The notes: generated by a model from the letters alone, not told the origin. 64,000 bases of DNA from Ottowia massiliensis (GCF_900240305.1 NZ_LT964854.1:1550001-1614000); one strand, 5' to 3'; counted from the stretch's first letter, positions 45,880 to 56,346 are shown. A program made the numbers and translations.

Positions 45880-45921
45880 GAAGGCAAATTGATGCCTTGA
45901 TTCAATTAGGCAAGTATTTAT

Positions 45922-48900
45922 TTATTTTATAGTGCCCTCCACCGCCCGCCCCGTGTGCGTGCCCGCTTTCACCACATCTTCCGGCGTGCCGGCGGCGACC
46001 AGCTGGCCGCCGGCGTCGCCGCCTTCGGGGCCTAGGTCGATGATCCAGTCGGCTTCGGCGATGAGGTCCAGGTCGTGTTCGATGACGATGACGCTGTGGC
46101 CGGCGTCGACCAGGCGGTGCAGGACGTGGATGAGTTTTTCCACGTCTTGCATGTGCAGGCCGACGGTGGGTTCGTCGAGCACGTAGAGGGTGTGCGGGGC
46201 TTTGCGGCCCCGGCGGTTGAGGTCGTCGCGCACTTTGCTCAGTTCAGTGACGAGCTTGATGCGCTGGGCTTCGCCGCCGCTCAAGGTGGGGCTGGGCTGG
46301 CCGAGGGTGAGGTAGCCCAGGCCCACGTCGCGCAGCAGGTGCAGCGGGTGGCTGATGGCGGGCATGCTGGCGAAGAATTCGACGGCTTCGTCCACTTCCA
46401 TTTGCAGCACTTCGCCGATGTTTTTGCCGCGCCAGGTGACGACCAGGGTTTCGGGCGAAAAGCGCGCGCCGTGGCAGGTTTCGCAGGGCACTTTCACGTC
46501 GGGCAGGAAGGCCATTTCGATGGTGCGCATGCCCTGGCCTTCGCAGGCGGGGCAGCGGCCTTCGCCGGTGTTGAAGGAAAAGCGCCCGGGGCCCCAGCCG
46601 CGCGCGCGCGCTTCCAGGGTGTCGGCAAAGAGTTTGCGCACGCTGTCCCAAAAGCCGATGTAGGTGGCGGGGCACGAGCGCGGGGTTTTGCCGATGGGGG
46701 TTTGATCGACTTCGAGCACGCGGTCGATGCCGCCAAAGCCTTTGAGGTCGGCGCAGCCCGTGGCGCTGCCTGCGCCACTGTTTTGATAGCTGCTGGCGCT
46801 TGATTGGCGTGCGCTGGAGCGGGTTTTGGCCGTTGTTCCGGCGGCGGCCTTGCTGGCGAGCAGGCGCTGCACGCTGCTCAGGAGCACGTCGCGGGCGAAG
46901 GTGGATTTGCCGCTGCCGCTCACGCCGGTGACGGCGACCAGGCGCTTGAGGGGCAGGGCCACGTTGATGTGGCGCAGGTTGTGCAGGCTGGCGTTTTGCA
47001 GCCAGAGCCAGCCGGGTTCGCTGCTGACGGGAAAGTCGCCCAGCGTTTGCAGGGCCTGGGCCATGCGGGCGGCGGCAGGCGGCTGGCCTTTGCCGGCGCC
47101 GCTGCGGACGGCCTGGCTGGCTTCTTGAACGCTGGCGGGCCAGTTCACTTCGCGGCGCGGGTGCAGGGGGTGGCGCATGGCCTGGCGCAGGTAGCGGCCC
47201 GTGGCGGATTCGGGCGCGGCGGCCAGGTCGGCCACGCTGCCCTGGGCGATGAGGCGGCCGCCGCGCACGCCCGCGCCGGGGCCGATGTCGATCAGGTGCT
47301 CGGCGCGGCGGATGGTGTCTTCGTCGTGCTCCACCACGACCAGCGTGTTGCCTTTGGCCGAGAGCTGGTGCAGCGCGTCCAGCAGGATGTGGTTGTCGCG
47401 CGCATGCAGGCCGATGGTGGGTTCGTCGAGCACGTAGCACACGCCTTGCAGGTTGCTGCCCAGCTGGGCGGCCAGGCGGATGCGCTGGGCTTCGCCGCCG
47501 CTGAGCGTGGGCGCGCCCCGGTCCAGCGTGAGGTAGCCCAGGCCCACTTGCTCCAGAAATTCAAGGCGGCTGCTGATTTCGGGCAGCAAATCGCGCGCAA
47601 TCTCCGCTTCGCGCCCTTGTAGGCGCAGCGCGGCAAACCACTGGCGCAGCTGGCTGACGCTCATGCGGGCCAGTTCGGTGATGGCGATGCCGCCGTGGCT
47701 TCCGGGGCTTTCAAGGCTCTTTTCTGCTCCTTTTTCGATAGCTGCCCGCGCTGATTTCACTAGGACTTCAGGCCGATTTGGCTCTGAATCAGAGGGCTTG
47801 CCAGAAGGCGCGCCGCCCCATTCCGCTGGCAGCAGCACGTGCCGCGCCACGGGGTTCAGGCGCGTGCCGTAGCAGGCGGGGCAGGGTTGGCCCGTCAGCC
47901 CCTCTACGTCGGCTTCAGCAAAGCTTTGCTCGCGGCCTTTTGGGTCGCCCGCCAGTACGGAGTCATCCAGCGCCTGGCGCTGCTCGCGCGTGAGCAGCAA
48001 GCCGGTGCCCACGCATTCGGGGCACCAGCCGTGTTTGCTGTTGTAGGAAAACAGGCGCGGGTCTGGCTCGGCATAGCTGGTGTCGCACACGGGGCAGGCG
48101 CGGCGGGTGGAAAAGACGGCCACCTGCCCCATGCCGGCCGTGGGCTGGCCCGCTTGCAGCGCGGCAGGCAGGCCGCTGGCGCCGTGCAGCACGTGAACGA
48201 TGCCTTTGCCGTGCTCCAGCGCGCGCGCCAGGCCGCTGCGCAAGGCGGCTTCGTTGCCGGGCGTCACGGGCAAGGTCAGCACGGGCAGCTCGATGGTGTG
48301 TTCCTTGAAGCGGTCGATGCGCGGGAAGGCGCTGGTGGGCAGAAATTCGCCATCCACGCGCAAGTGGGCGTAGCCGCGCGGGCGCGCCCATTCGGCCAGT
48401 TCGGTGTAAACGCCTTTGCGGCCCACCACCAGCGGGGCCATCAGGCAGATGGTTTGGCCCCGGTAGCGGGTGAGCAGCTGCGCGGCGATGCGTTCGGGCG
48501 TTTGCGGCTGCACGGGCGCGCCGTCGTGCACGCAGTGCTGCACGCCCAGCTTCACGTAGAGCAGGCGCAGAAAGTGCCAGACCTCGGTGATGGTGCCCAC
48601 GGTGGATTTGCGCCCGCCGCGCGAGAGGCGCTGCTCGATGGCGACGGTGGGCGGTATGCCGTGCACGGCGTCCACATCCGGGCGGCCGGCGGGCTGCACG
48701 ATGCTGCGGGCGTAGGCGTTCAGGCTTTCCAGATAGCGGCGCTGGCCTTCGCCAAAGAGGATGTCGAAGGCCAGCGTGGATTTGCCGCTGCCGCTCACGC
48801 CGGTGATGACGCTGAATTTGCCGCGCGGAATGCAAACGCTCAGGTTTTTCAGGTTGTGCTCGCGGGCGTGGACGATTTCAATCTCGGCCGGGGCGGGTGC

Positions 48901-51900
48901 GGCGGGTGCAGTGGATGCGGCATAGGCGGCGCGCGCTTCGGCGACTCCGGCCATTTCAGTGGCCGCTTGATCGGCGGCTTGATCGGCGGCTTCAGCCGCT
49001 TGCGCCATGCCCGCCGCCAGCGCGCGCTCGTATTCGCGCAGCGCCGCGCCGGTGTGCGAATGCGGACAGGCCGCCACTTCGGCGGGCGCGCCTTGCGCCA
49101 CGATGCGCCCGCCCGCCTCGCCGCCTTCGGGGCCGAGGTCAATCAGCCAGTCGCTGGCGCGCATCACGTCCAGGTTGTGTTCGATGACGATGATGGAGTG
49201 CCCCGCTTGCAGCAGCTTGCGCAGCGCGCGCATGAGCTTGGCGATGTCGTCAAAGTGCAGGCCGCTGGTCGGCTCGTCAAACAGAAACAGCGTGCCTTTT
49301 TTGGCCACGGGCTGGCGCGACCGGCTGGCTGTTTGCGCAGCTTCGGCCAGGTGGCCTGCCAGTTTCAGGCGCTGCGCCTCGCCGCCGCTGAGCGTGGGCA
49401 CGGGCTGGCCCAGCTTCACGTAGTCCAGCCCCACATCCATCAGCGGTTGCAGGGCGCGGATGACGTCGCGGTCTTGCGCAAAAAGCTGCGCGGCTTCGGC
49501 CACGGTGAGTTCCAGCACGTCGGCCACGTTCAGCGCGCGGGCGGCGGGGGCGGGGTCGGGCCTGCCGCTGGCCACTTCGGCCAGGCGTTCGGCGGCGGCG
49601 TCCAGATCGGCATCCGTGGCCAGGCTGCGCGCAGGGCGCTCTATCGTCACTTCCAGCACTTCGGGCCGCCAGCGGCGGCCGTTGCAGTCGGGGCAGCGCA
49701 GATACACGTCGCTCAAAAACTGCATTTCCACGTGCTCGAAGCCGCTGCCGCCGCAGGTGGGGCAGCGGCCGTCGCCGCTGTTGAAGCTGAATTTGGCGGC
49801 GGTGTAGCCGCGCTGGCGCGCCAGCGGCGCGGCGGCAAAGAGCTTGCGGATGGCGTCCCACGCGCCCACGTAGCTGGCCGGGTTGGAGCGCGCCGTTTTG
49901 CCGATGGGCGATTGATCGACGAACACCACGCCCGCCAGCTGTTCGGCGCCCAGCAGGCGCTCGTGCGCGCCGGGCGCTTCGGTGGCCTGGCCAAAGTGGC
50001 GCAGCAGCGCCGGGGCCAGCACGTTTTGAATCAGCGTGGATTTGCCCGAGCCGCTCACGCCCGTCACCGTCACCAGCCGTTGCAGGGGGAAGGCCACATC
50101 CAGCCCTTTGAGGTTGTGCTCGCGCGCGCCTTCCAGAATGAGCCGGGGCGTGCTGTCCTGCACGGGCCGCGCCTGCCCGGCGCTGATGCGCTTGCGCCCG
50201 CCCAGATACTGGCCGGTGAGCGTATCGGCCTGCCGCAATTGGGCGGGCGTGCCGTCAAACACGATGCGCCCGCCTGCCGCGCCGGGGCCGGGGCCAAAGT
50301 CCAGCACGCGGTCGGCGGCCAGCATCACGGCCGGGTCGTGCTCCACCACCACCAGCGTGTTGCCCGCGCGCTTGAGGCGCTGCATGGCGCGGTTGATGCG
50401 CGCCATGTCGCGCGGGTGCAGGCCAATGCTGGGTTCGTCCAGCACAAACAGCGTGTTCACCAGCGAAGTGCCCAGCGCCGTGGTGAGGTTGATGCGCTGC
50501 ACTTCGCCGCCGCTCAGGGTGCGGCTTTGCCGGTCCAGCGTGAGGTAGTCCAGCCCCACGTCCGTCAGGTATTGCAGGCGCGCGCGGATTTCGTCCAGGA
50601 TGAGCTTGCGCGCCTGCGCATCGGCGCTGGCGGCCGATGGCGCGGCGGCATCCGCCGCATCAGCGCGAGCGCCGGTTTCAGCTTCAGTTTCGGCATCAAA
50701 TCGGCCGTTTGTCCTAGTGGAATCTGCGCTGGCAACTATCTTTTTGGTAGTAATTTCAGGCCCCGCCAGCCGGTCTGCGAACACGCGCAGGCGCTCGATG
50801 GGCAGCTGCATCACGTCATGCAGGCTCAGGCCCGGCAGGCTTTCAAGCTGCTCGCGCGTCCAGGCCACGCCGTGCGGCATGAAGCGCTGCGCGGGCGCCA
50901 GCACGGCATCGGCGTCGGCCTTGCTGCCCACGCGCCACAGGAGCGATTCGTCTTTGAGGCGCGCGCCGCCGCACGCCTCGCACGGGGTGTAGCTGCGGTA
51001 TTTGGACAGCAGCACGCGGATGTGCATCTTGTAGGCCTTGCTCTCCAGATACTGGAAAAAGCGCCGCATGCCGTACCACTGCCGGCTCCAGTTGCCCTCG
51101 CGGAAATTCGGCGCGCCTTCAATCACCCATTGCCGCTGCTGCGGCGCAAGCTGCGCCCAGGGCGTGTCGCGCGGAATGCCCGCCGCTGCGGCGTGGCGCA
51201 TCAAGTCTTGCTGGCACTCCTTCCACGCGGGCGTCTGAATCGGCTTGATGGCCCCGGCGCGCAAGCTCAGCCGCGCATCAGGCACCACCAGCCCCCAGTC
51301 CACGCCAATCACCCGCCCGAAGCCCCGGCACGCCTCGCACGCGCCCACTGGCGAGTTGAAGGAAAACATCGACGGCGACGGCTCGTGATAGCGCCGCCCG
51401 CTCTCCGGGCAATGCAGCCCCGTGGAAAAGCGCCAGAGCAGCGGCCCGCCGCTGTTTTCGCCGCCGTCTTGGCCGCTCAAGCCTTCTTTTTCGCCCTCAT
51501 CCGCCAGCACATACGCCGCCATCTGCCCGCCGCCGCGCCGCAGCGCCACTTCAATGGCCTCCAGCACCCGCGCGCGCTCGGCGCGCCCCAGGCGGAAGCG
51601 GTCGGCCACCACATCCAGCACCTTGCGCCCGCCCTCTTGCCGCTCGGCCTGCACCCGCGTGAAGCCGCTGGCCGATAGCCACTGCTGCACCTCGTCGGCG
51701 CTGGCGCTGGCGGGCAGCTCCACGGCAAACGTGAGCGCCACGCGCGGATCGCCCGCTGCTTGGGCGCGGCGCAGCAGCTCGGCGTAAATGCTCTCGGCGC
51801 TGTCATGGCGCACCGGCAGCGCCGTTTGCGCGTCAAAAAGCTGCCCGGCGCGCGCGAACAGCAGCTTGATGTGGTCGTTCAGCTCCGTCATCGTGCCCAC

Positions 51901-52284
51901 GGTGGAGCGCGAAGAGCGCACCGGATTGGTCTGGTCAATCGCAATCGCGGGCGGCACGCCCTCCACGCGGTCCACCGCCGGTTTGTCCATGCGGTCGAGA
52001 AACTGCCGCGCGTAGGCGCTGAAGGTTTCCACATAGCGCCGCTGCCCTTCGGCATACAGCGTGTCAAACACCAGGCTGGACTTGCCCGAGCCGCTCGGCC
52101 CCGTCACCACCGTCATCTCGCCCGTGCGAATGTCCACGTCCAGGTTTTTCAGGTTGTGCTGGCGCGCGCCGCGCAGGCGAATCAGCGGCGCGGCGGCGCG
52201 GGCAGCAGCCGGATCAGGCGCGGAATCAGGAACGGATGCAGAAACGGGGGCAGGCGTGCAAGCAGGGGTTTTCTTTTTGGGCAT
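45922..52284 (-). CDS. Giant tandem UvrA paralogue (2120 residues, four ABC modules)
   Basis: Two UvrA units fused head to tail. Unit one has Walker A GPSGSGKSS with LSGGEVQRINL and GVSGSGKST with LSGGEAQRLKL; unit two has GVSGSGKST with LSGGEAQRIRL and GVSGSGKST with LSGGEAQRIKL, so all four ATP sites look intact. Zinc-type motifs are CEACGGAR, CPTCGGSG...CPDCNGRR, CPVCD...CPECVGTG and CPACEGQG...CETCHGAR. The first CxxC pair of unit one is partly altered (CPESGRRY). Three inserts derive from intergenic repeats (about residues 508-531, 1499-1522, 1822-1836). Such double-length UvrA proteins occur in several proteobacteria; their role in repair or drug tolerance is unclear. A normal uvrA is at 30.8 kb, so this is an extra copy. 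Confidence 0.93.
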   Translation of the reverse strand: MPKKKTPACTPAPVSASVPDSAPDPAAARAAAPLIRLRGARQHNLKNLDVDIRTGEMTVVTGPSGSGKSSLVFDTLYAEGQRRYVETFSAYARQFLDRMDKPAVDRVEGVPPAIAIDQTNPVRSSRSTVGTMTELNDHIKLLFARAGQLFDAQTALPVRHDSAESIYAELLRRAQAAGDPRVALTFAVELPASASADEVQQWLSASGFTRVQAERQEGGRKVLDVVADRFRLGRAERARVLEAIEVALRRGGGQMAAYVLADEGEKEGLSGQDGGENSGGPLLWRFSTGLHCPESGRRYHEPSPSMFSFNSPVGACEACRGFGRVIGVDWGLVVPDARLSLRAGAIKPIQTPAWKECQQDLMRHAAAAGIPRDTPWAQLAPQQRQWVIEGAPNFREGNWSRQWYGMRRFFQYLESKAYKMHIRVLLSKYRSYTPCEACGGARLKDESLLWRVGSKADADAVLAPAQRFMPHGVAWTREQLESLPGLSLHDVMQLPIERLRVFADRLAGPEITTKKIVASADSTRTNGRFDAETEAETGARADAADAAAPSAASADAQARKLILDEIRARLQYLTDVGLDYLTLDRQSRTLSGGEVQRINLTTALGTSLVNTLFVLDEPSIGLHPRDMARINRAMQRLKRAGNTLVVVEHDPAVMLAADRVLDFGPGPGAAGGRIVFDGTPAQLRQADTLTGQYLGGRKRISAGQARPVQDSTPRLILEGAREHNLKGLDVAFPLQRLVTVTGVSGSGKSTLIQNVLAPALLRHFGQATEAPGAHERLLGAEQLAGVVFVDQSPIGKTARSNPASYVGAWDAIRKLFAAAPLARQRGYTAAKFSFNSGDGRCPTCGGSGFEHVEMQFLSDVYLRCPDCNGRRWRPEVLEVTIERPARSLATDADLDAAAERLAEVASGRPDPAPAARALNVADVLELTVAEAAQLFAQDRDVIRALQPLMDVGLDYVKLGQPVPTLSGGEAQRLKLAGHLAEAAQTASRSRQPVAKKGTLFLFDEPTSGLHFDDIAKLMRALRKLLQAGHSIIVIEHNLDVMRASDWLIDLGPEGGEAGGRIVAQGAPAEVAACPHSHTGAALREYERALAAGMAQAAEAADQAADQAATEMAGVAEARAAYAASTAPAAPAPAEIEIVHAREHNLKNLSVCIPRGKFSVITGVSGSGKSTLAFDILFGEGQRRYLESLNAYARSIVQPAGRPDVDAVHGIPPTVAIEQRLSRGGRKSTVGTITEVWHFLRLLYVKLGVQHCVHDGAPVQPQTPERIAAQLLTRYRGQTICLMAPLVVGRKGVYTELAEWARPRGYAHLRVDGEFLPTSAFPRIDRFKEHTIELPVLTLPVTPGNEAALRSGLARALEHGKGIVHVLHGASGLPAALQAGQPTAGMGQVAVFSTRRACPVCDTSYAEPDPRLFSYNSKHGWCPECVGTGLLLTREQRQALDDSVLAGDPKGREQSFAEADVEGLTGQPCPACYGTRLNPVARHVLLPAEWGGAPSGKPSDSEPNRPEVLVKSARAAIEKGAEKSLESPGSHGGIAITELARMSVSQLRQWFAALRLQGREAEIARDLLPEISSRLEFLEQVGLGYLTLDRGAPTLSGGEAQRIRLAAQLGSNLQGVCYVLDEPTIGLHARDNHILLDALHQLSAKGNTLVVVEHDEDTIRRAEHLIDIGPGAGVRGGRLIAQGSVADLAAAPESATGRYLRQAMRHPLHPRREVNWPASVQEASQAVRSGAGKGQPPAAARMAQALQTLGDFPVSSEPGWLWLQNASLHNLRHINVALPLKRLVAVTGVSGSGKSTFARDVLLSSVQRLLASKAAAGTTAKTRSSARQSSASSYQNSGAGSATGCADLKGFGGIDRVLEVDQTPIGKTPRSCPATYIGFWDSVRKLFADTLEARARGWGPGRFSFNTGEGRCPACEGQGMRTIEMAFLPDVKVPCETCHGARFSPETLVVTWRGKNIGEVLQMEVDEAVEFFASMPAISHPLHLLRDVGLGYLTLGQPSPTLSGGEAQRIKLVTELSKVRDDLNRRGRKAPHTLYVLDEPTVGLHMQDVEKLIHVLHRLVDAGHSVIVIEHDLDLIAEADWIIDLGPEGGDAGGQLVAAGTPEDVVKAGTHTGRAVEGTIK
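46779..46822 (-). repeat. Repeat-derived insert in the giant UvrA gene, third
   Basis: Minus-strand AGCGCCAGCAGCTATCAAAA matches the end of a Comamonadaceae-type intergenic repeat. It is in frame and encodes SARQSSASSYQNSG. Confidence 0.7.
47722..47791 (-). repeat. Repeat-derived insert in the giant UvrA gene, second
   Basis: Minus-strand AGCTATCGAAAAAGGAGCAG and CCTGAAGTCCTAGTGAAATC match the dispersed repeat. It is in frame and encodes SEPNRPEVLVKSARAAIEKG between conserved blocks. Confidence 0.82.
50694..50763 (-). repeat. Repeat-derived insert in the giant UvrA gene, first
   Basis: Minus-strand CAGCGCAGATTCCACTAGGA is the repeat core, as in copy 1. It is in frame and encodes ITTKKIVASADSTRTNGRF. 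Confidence 0.85.
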
Positions 52285-52374
52285 GCCCGCACAGATGCCC
52301 GCCAGCAGCAGGTTTTCAAGCAGCGCAGGCGCTGCCGCAAGGCGCGCCGCGCGCGAAGCCGCGCCAAAGGCTTT

Positions 52375-53295
52375 TCAGTACACCGGCGGCTCGCCTTCGG
52401 GCCGGGTTTTGAAGCGCTTGTGCACCCAGTAGTACTGCTCGGGCATGGCGTTGATCCACTCTTGCAGGCGCTCGTTCATGAGGGCCGTGTCGGCCTGCAC
52501 GTCGTTCGTGGGATAGCCCTGCCAGGGGGCGTGCACCTGCACTTCGTAGCCAGCGGCGGTCATGCGGGTGATGACAGGGATGACGCGCGCGCGCCCCAGC
52601 CGGGCAAAGCGCGGCAGCGAGGGCACGGTGGCGGCGGGCACGCCGTAAAAGGGCACGAAGATGGACTCTTGCGGGCCGAAGTTCATGTCAGGCAGCAAAT
52701 AGAGATAGCGGCCGCCGCGCAGGGCCTTGATGACGGGCTTGACGCCGTCTTCCCGGTTGAGCGGCTGCACGTCGCCAAAGCGCTGGCGGCCTTGGCGCAT
52801 CCAGGCGTCCAGCGCCGCATCGCGCTGGATGGTGTAGATGGTGCAGCCGCGCTGGATGAGCCGCTGCATGATGGCCGAGCCGCCCGCGTCCATGCCGTAA
52901 AAGTGCGGAGCAAAAAGCACGGCGGCTTCGGGGCGGCGCAGCTCATCGGCCTGGCCGGTGATGCGCACGCGCTCCAGCAGCAGGCGGGGCGCGCCGTGCC
53001 AGACCCAGGCACGGTCCAGAAAAGCCTGAAAAAAGCAGATGAAGCTCTGGCGCGCCACCTGCCGGCGGCGCTTTTCGCTCCACTGCGGAAAGCACAGGCG
53101 CAAATTGACCAGGGCCACATGGCGGCGGCCGCGCGCCAGCGGCCAGCACAGGCTGCCCAGCAGCCAGCCCGCGCCGCGCAGCACGGGCAGCGGCAGCGGG
53201 GCGATCAGGCGCATGAGGCGCACGACCAGGCGGCCCGTCCAGCGGCCCCGCGCCGGATCTGCTTTTGCCGCTTGGGCGCAAGGAGATTCGCCCAT
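52375..53295 (-). CDS. Lipid A biosynthesis acyltransferase (LpxL/HtrB type), second gene
   Basis: Inner-membrane acyltransferase adding a secondary acyl chain to lipid A. From the ATG at 53295 it has 306 residues. The catalytic HX4D is HFYGMD (His131, Asp136), the opening has a hydrophobic helix, and the substrate block LYLLPDMNFGPQESIFVPFYGVPAATVPSLPRFARL is typical. It follows another acyltransferase gene by five bases, and both are divergent from metK. The two probably act in sequence on lipid A. Confidence 0.9.
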   Translation of the reverse strand: MGESPCAQAAKADPARGRWTGRLVVRLMRLIAPLPLPVLRGAGWLLGSLCWPLARGRRHVALVNLRLCFPQWSEKRRRQVARQSFICFFQAFLDRAWVWHGAPRLLLERVRITGQADELRRPEAAVLFAPHFYGMDAGGSAIMQRLIQRGCTIYTIQRDAALDAWMRQGRQRFGDVQPLNREDGVKPVIKALRGGRYLYLLPDMNFGPQESIFVPFYGVPAATVPSLPRFARLGRARVIPVITRMTAAGYEVQVHAPWQGYPTNDVQADTALMNERLQEWINAMPEQYYWVHKRFKTRPEGEPPVY

Positions 53296-53300
53296 GGCCT

Positions 53301-54158
53301 TCAGCCTTGCGGGCGCGGGTGCTTGTAGCGCCCGTAGCCCCAGAGGTATTGCTGCGGGCACTGGCGGATGAGGCGCTCCATCTCGGCGTTGATGTGCGCC
53401 ACGGCGGCGGACAGCTCTTGCGGCAGCGGGCTTGACAGCGGCTGCACGTGCAGGCAAAAGCCCCGCGCGGCGGACAGGCGCTCGCCCCACACCAGCAGCG
53501 GCGTGGCGCCCGTTTGCAGCGCCAGGCGCGCCGCCAGCGTCATGGTGTAGGCGGGCTTGCCGAAAAAAGGCGTCCACTCGCCCAGCCCTTCGGGCGGCAC
53601 CTGATCGGGCAGCAGGCCCACGGCATGGCCCGCGCGCAGGGCCTTGAGCATTTGCCGCACGCCCGCCAGCGTGGTGGGCGCGGTTTCCAGCCCCTCACGG
53701 CGGCGGGCGGTTTGCACCACTTCGGCCAGCGCCTTCTGGCGCGCGGGGCGGTAGAGCACCGTCAGCGGCCCGTATTGCGCCGAGTAGCGCGCGGCCAGTC
53801 CCTGCGCGGTGATCTCGAAGCAGCCCAGATGCGGCGTGAGAAACACGATGCCCCTGCCTGCCGCGTAGGCGGCATCGGCCGCTTCCCGCCCCTGCCACTG
53901 CACGGGCACGGGCGGGCCGAACCACAGGCGCGGCGTCTCGCACGCCATGCGGCCTGCATGCGCCACGGCGGCGCGCACCTGCCCGAAGGCGTAGCCCGCC
54001 TGCGCGGCGTTTTGCGCAAAACGCCTGCGGTAAGTGGGCGAAAACAGCCAGCTCAGCCAGCCCAGCGCCGCACCCACGCCGTGCAACAACCCCAACGGCC
54101 ATCCGGATACAAGGCGATACAGCAAAAGCATGAAAACGCAAATAGGTAGAATGCGCAA
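53301..54158 (-). CDS. Lipid A biosynthesis acyltransferase-like protein, first gene
   Basis: Second member of the lysophospholipid/lipid A acyltransferase family. It has 285 residues, an N-terminal membrane helix (ICVFMLLLYRLVSGWPLGLLHGV), the HX4E motif HLGCFE (His110, Glu115), RPARQKAL and LLPDQVPPEGLGEWTPFFGKPAYTMTLAARLA. The acid in the catalytic dyad differs from its partner (Glu against Asp), as does the substrate loop, suggesting different acyl positions or donors. An internal ATG at 54131 is a shorter start. Confidence 0.88.
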   Translation of the reverse strand: MRILPICVFMLLLYRLVSGWPLGLLHGVGAALGWLSWLFSPTYRRRFAQNAAQAGYAFGQVRAAVAHAGRMACETPRLWFGPPVPVQWQGREAADAAYAAGRGIVFLTPHLGCFEITAQGLAARYSAQYGPLTVLYRPARQKALAEVVQTARRREGLETAPTTLAGVRQMLKALRAGHAVGLLPDQVPPEGLGEWTPFFGKPAYTMTLAARLALQTGATPLLVWGERLSAARGFCLHVQPLSSPLPQELSAAVAHINAEMERLIRQCPQQYLWGYGRYKHPRPQG

Positions 54159-54240
54159 CTTGTCGCCGAGTTAACCGGGCAACTTGCAGGGCGACATTAA
54201 AAAATACTGCTAAAGCGTTCGCCAGGCTCCTTCCGGTTGC

Positions 54241-54261
54241 TTTGCAAAACGGTTTTGCAAA
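54241..54261. promoter_or_regulatory. Perfect 21-bp palindrome upstream of metK
   Basis: TTTGCAAAAC-G-GTTTTGCAAA, ten-base arms around one G, ending 39 bases before the metK ATG. It has the shape of a dimeric repressor operator; as RNA it would also form a weak hairpin. No matching regulator is in the window. Confidence 0.6.
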
Positions 54262-54300
54262 CGCGGCGGCGACGCGCAACCCAAGGAGTTTATTCACATC

Positions 54301-55482
<1,182 letters not shown>

Positions 55483-55506
55483 GGCACGCCGCAGCGATCA
55501 CGGGCC

Positions 55507-56346
55507 ATGCAAGTGACACGAGCCGCCTGGCTATCCGCCTGCCTGCTGGCGCTGGCTGCCTGCCTGCCCGGCTGCACGCCCACGCGCGAGAGCGCGCCTT
55601 CAGCTGGGCAAGACACGGGGCAGGCCGCTTCCGGCGGCGCGCCCGCGCCTGGCGCAATCCGCCTCTGGGCCGACAGCGCCTTGCGCCCTGCCGTGCAGGC
55701 CATTGCCAGCCGCCACGAAGCGCGCACGGGCCAGCCCGTGGCGCTCACCTTCGGCCCTTCCGCCGCCTTGCGCCAGCGCATCAGCCAGGGACAGGAAGCC
55801 GACGTTTTCGTGGCCGCCGGCTCCACCCAGCCGCAGCAGCTGGCATCTGGCGGGCAATGGCAGCCGCCTGCCGTCATTGCCAAAGACAGCCTGTGCCTGA
55901 TGACCGCGCCGCGCCTGACCGTGGCGCCTGCCACGGCGCTGGGCGCGCTGCTGCGCGCCGATGTGCGCGTGGGCGCCTATCAGCCCGGCGCCGAGCCGCT
56001 GGGCGATGCGTTCTGGCAATTGGTGGACCGCGCCGACCAGCTCCAGTCCGGCGCGCATGCCACGCTCACCGCCAAAGTTCATGTGCTCTCCGGCGGCCAG
56101 CCCCTGCGCGAAGAGCTGATGCAGGGCCGCATTGATGCCGCCGTGCAGGGCTGCATCGGCGCGGGCGCAGACGCCGCCTCCACCGCCCTGGGCATCACCC
56201 CGCTGCCCGCCGCGCTGGACACGGGCCTGCCCTACACCCTGACCTGGCGGCTCAAGGCTTCTGAAGCCGCCCGCCAACTGGCGCAGGCCATGCAGTCGCC
56301 CGAAGCGGCGCAGCAGTGGCGCGCCCTTGGCCTGCAAACGCCCTGA
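55507..56346 (+). CDS. ModA-like substrate-binding lipoprotein
   Basis: Exported binding protein of the molybdate-type family. Lipobox LPGC with Cys23 makes it a lipoprotein. The mature part has IRLWADSALRPAVQAIASRHEARTGQPVALTFGPSAALRQRISQGQEADVFVAAG, the ModA fold signature, and continues through VIAKDSLCLMT. Length 279 residues. No modB/modC follow, so it is an orphan. The ligand may be molybdate, tungstate or another oxyanion; some residues of the canonical SGxLxxQI loop differ, so the call is to family only. Confidence 0.8.
   Translation: MQVTRAAWLSACLLALAACLPGCTPTRESAPSAGQDTGQAASGGAPAPGAIRLWADSALRPAVQAIASRHEARTGQPVALTFGPSAALRQRISQGQEADVFVAAGSTQPQQLASGGQWQPPAVIAKDSLCLMTAPRLTVAPATALGALLRADVRVGAYQPGAEPLGDAFWQLVDRADQLQSGAHATLTAKVHVLSGGQPLREELMQGRIDAAVQGCIGAGADAASTALGITPLPAALDTGLPYTLTWRLKASEAARQLAQAMQSPEAAQQWRALGLQTP

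Noticed and set aside
47839..51678. A 1279-codon plus-strand frame inside the giant UvrA gene
   Set aside because: It is the antisense shadow of a protein with intact ATPase motifs and has no domain of its own.
54159..54300. Possible SAM or SAH riboswitch before metK
   Set aside because: No conserved riboswitch core could be recognised; only a short palindrome is present.
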